This document shows, piece after piece, positions 63,112 through 64,000 of a DNA stretch of 64,000 bases. Below the pieces are notes generated by a model. That model was not told the origin of the DNA. It searched no databases and worked only from the letters and a program-made list of their open reading frames with translations. The first letter of the stretch is position 1; each line of letters starts with the position of its first letter. Source of the DNA: Tyto alba (lineage: Eukaryota > Chordata > Aves > Strigiformes > Tytonidae). The stretch lies in NCBI RefSeq assembly GCF_018691265.1, contig NW_024881296.1, positions 892,779 to 956,778 of the forward strand. The letters run 5' to 3'. The translations under genes were made by a program, and so were the position numbers.

Positions 63112-63495
63112 TTAAGCAGTCATTGCTGCCATGGGGGAATGAGGTTGTTTCTGCAAGGTTGCAGGCAGGTCTTTCTTCTGACGCAACAGGTCCCTAATTT
63201 TTCCTGGGCTGACCAGGTCTCTTCGTGCACTCCCTTCAAACCTTGGCACTGTCCAGGCTTCCTGAAAAATAATTTCCTGGGTACACAGAGGAGAAGCAAA
63301 GAAGGCTTGAGAACCACAGTCAGGATTATGGGCTGTGATCTCATCTAGCCTTGTCCAGTCACCAGGTTCAGCCCAGAGCAGATCCTGGGATCTGGTGCAG
63401 AGCCAATCTGAGGAGCATTGATAACGTCTGCTGGAGATGCCGCTCGCAGTAACCAGCAGCAGCAAGTGCAGTTCCAGAAGCTGAACACCCAGCAT
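63112..63495 (-). other. Open frame of 127 codons with a signal-peptide-like N-terminus, function unknown
   Basis: The frame opens with ATG at 63495-63493 in the context AGCAATGC. The first residues (MLGVQLLELHLLLLVTASG) are a hydrophobic leader with an AXG-like cleavage site, and the remaining about 108 residues are hydrophilic with four Cys. There is no recognised family, splice border or polyadenylation signal nearby. Overlapping frames on both strands suggest that stops are simply scarce. It could be a lineage-specific secreted peptide, but chance is likelier. Confidence 0.12.
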
Positions 63496-63499
63496 TGCT

Positions 63500-64000
63500 C
63501 TGACTTGTGATCAACCGATGTTGAAAGATGGGAGATCCCATCACAGTTGAGGAAGAGAGCTGCCTTTCTATCAGAAGAGGGAAAAGAATAAAACCAAAGA
63601 AATACTTTTTTCACCAGCTGAACTGGAGTAATTTCCCTGACCATCTCTGTCCCAATGCCATGGAAGACAGCCTGCTGGCAGCTGTTCCACTCTCGCCCAA
63701 CACTGAGTATATTTGTCTTTTGAGAGATGTTTGAAGATCAAGAGGCTTACAGAGGGGTGTAAGGAGATGAGTAATGAGGAAACAGCCTTCAGGAGGCTGC
63801 TGGGGCCAGTGAGGAAGCTATCTAAACCCTTTATGCCAAGTCGTGCATCTTCCAAGAAGCTCATCCACTTCTGCATCTAGACAGCATCAGTGGAAGAGGG
63901 CAAGAAGTAGAAGCTCCTTTTCCCCCATGGGCTTCTCTGCTTTACACATCAAAGGCAACGTCACGGGGAAACTCCACAAGTCAGTCTCTCCCTAGAGATA
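63500..64000. other. Intergenic sequence, nothing recognised
   Basis: No gene or repeat could be supported up to the window edge. Confidence 0.4.

Overview
This is non-coding-rich vertebrate nuclear DNA, most likely from a bird. The evidence is two 3' fragments of CR1 LINEs, a TGTCTTAG...CACAACA solo LTR of the kind I associate with avian ERVL-type retroviruses, degenerate MIR-like (CORE-SINE) remnants, one sharp CpG island, and scarce interspersed repeats. There are no bacterial-style genes, operons, CRISPR arrays, tRNAs or rRNAs. I could not recognise a single protein-coding exon by homology. Nearly all open reading frames are chance ORFs, or come from low-stop GC-rich DNA or simple repeats.

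Layout. (1) 1 to about 26.9 kb is AT-rich and repeat-poor. It has many A tracts on the + strand, two CR1 tails (4.09 kb and 13.83 kb), a probable LTR at about 14.8-15.5 kb, and an odd GC-rich pocket at 17.9-18.25 kb. I read it as intron 1 of a gene transcribed leftwards. (2) About 27.0-27.85 kb is a CpG-island promoter. On the minus strand it has Sp1 boxes, a ZNF143/STAF-type ACTACAACTCCC motif, and a roughly 400-bp ATG-free first exon ending in a consensus splice donor at 27340/27339. (3) 27.85-28.57 kb is a 0.7-kb TG/TATG purine-pyrimidine microsatellite with its own internal duplication. It lies against the promoter and separates it from a second CpG-rich patch at 28.57-29.13 kb. (4) 29-64 kb has higher GC and is intergenic or upstream. 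It holds three or four MIR-like remnants (30.7-37 kb), AT-rich islands that look like conserved non-coding elements, a compound satellite at 42.28-43.50 kb (23-bp and about 74-bp units), a solo LTR at 46.80-47.42 kb, and scattered microsatellites.

The most unusual signal is a near-identical (about 98%) inverted duplication of about 176 bp, at 46030-46206 and 50725-50900. The second copy is flanked by 23-bp direct repeats, which suggests a templated insertion or an unrecognised short mobile element. Other notable structures are the nested 23/74-bp satellite and a perfect 12-bp palindrome carrying paired forkhead/GATA-like sites at 62471-62497. I found no convincing new biological system. The gene served by the CpG island cannot be named from this window because its coding exons are not identifiable here.
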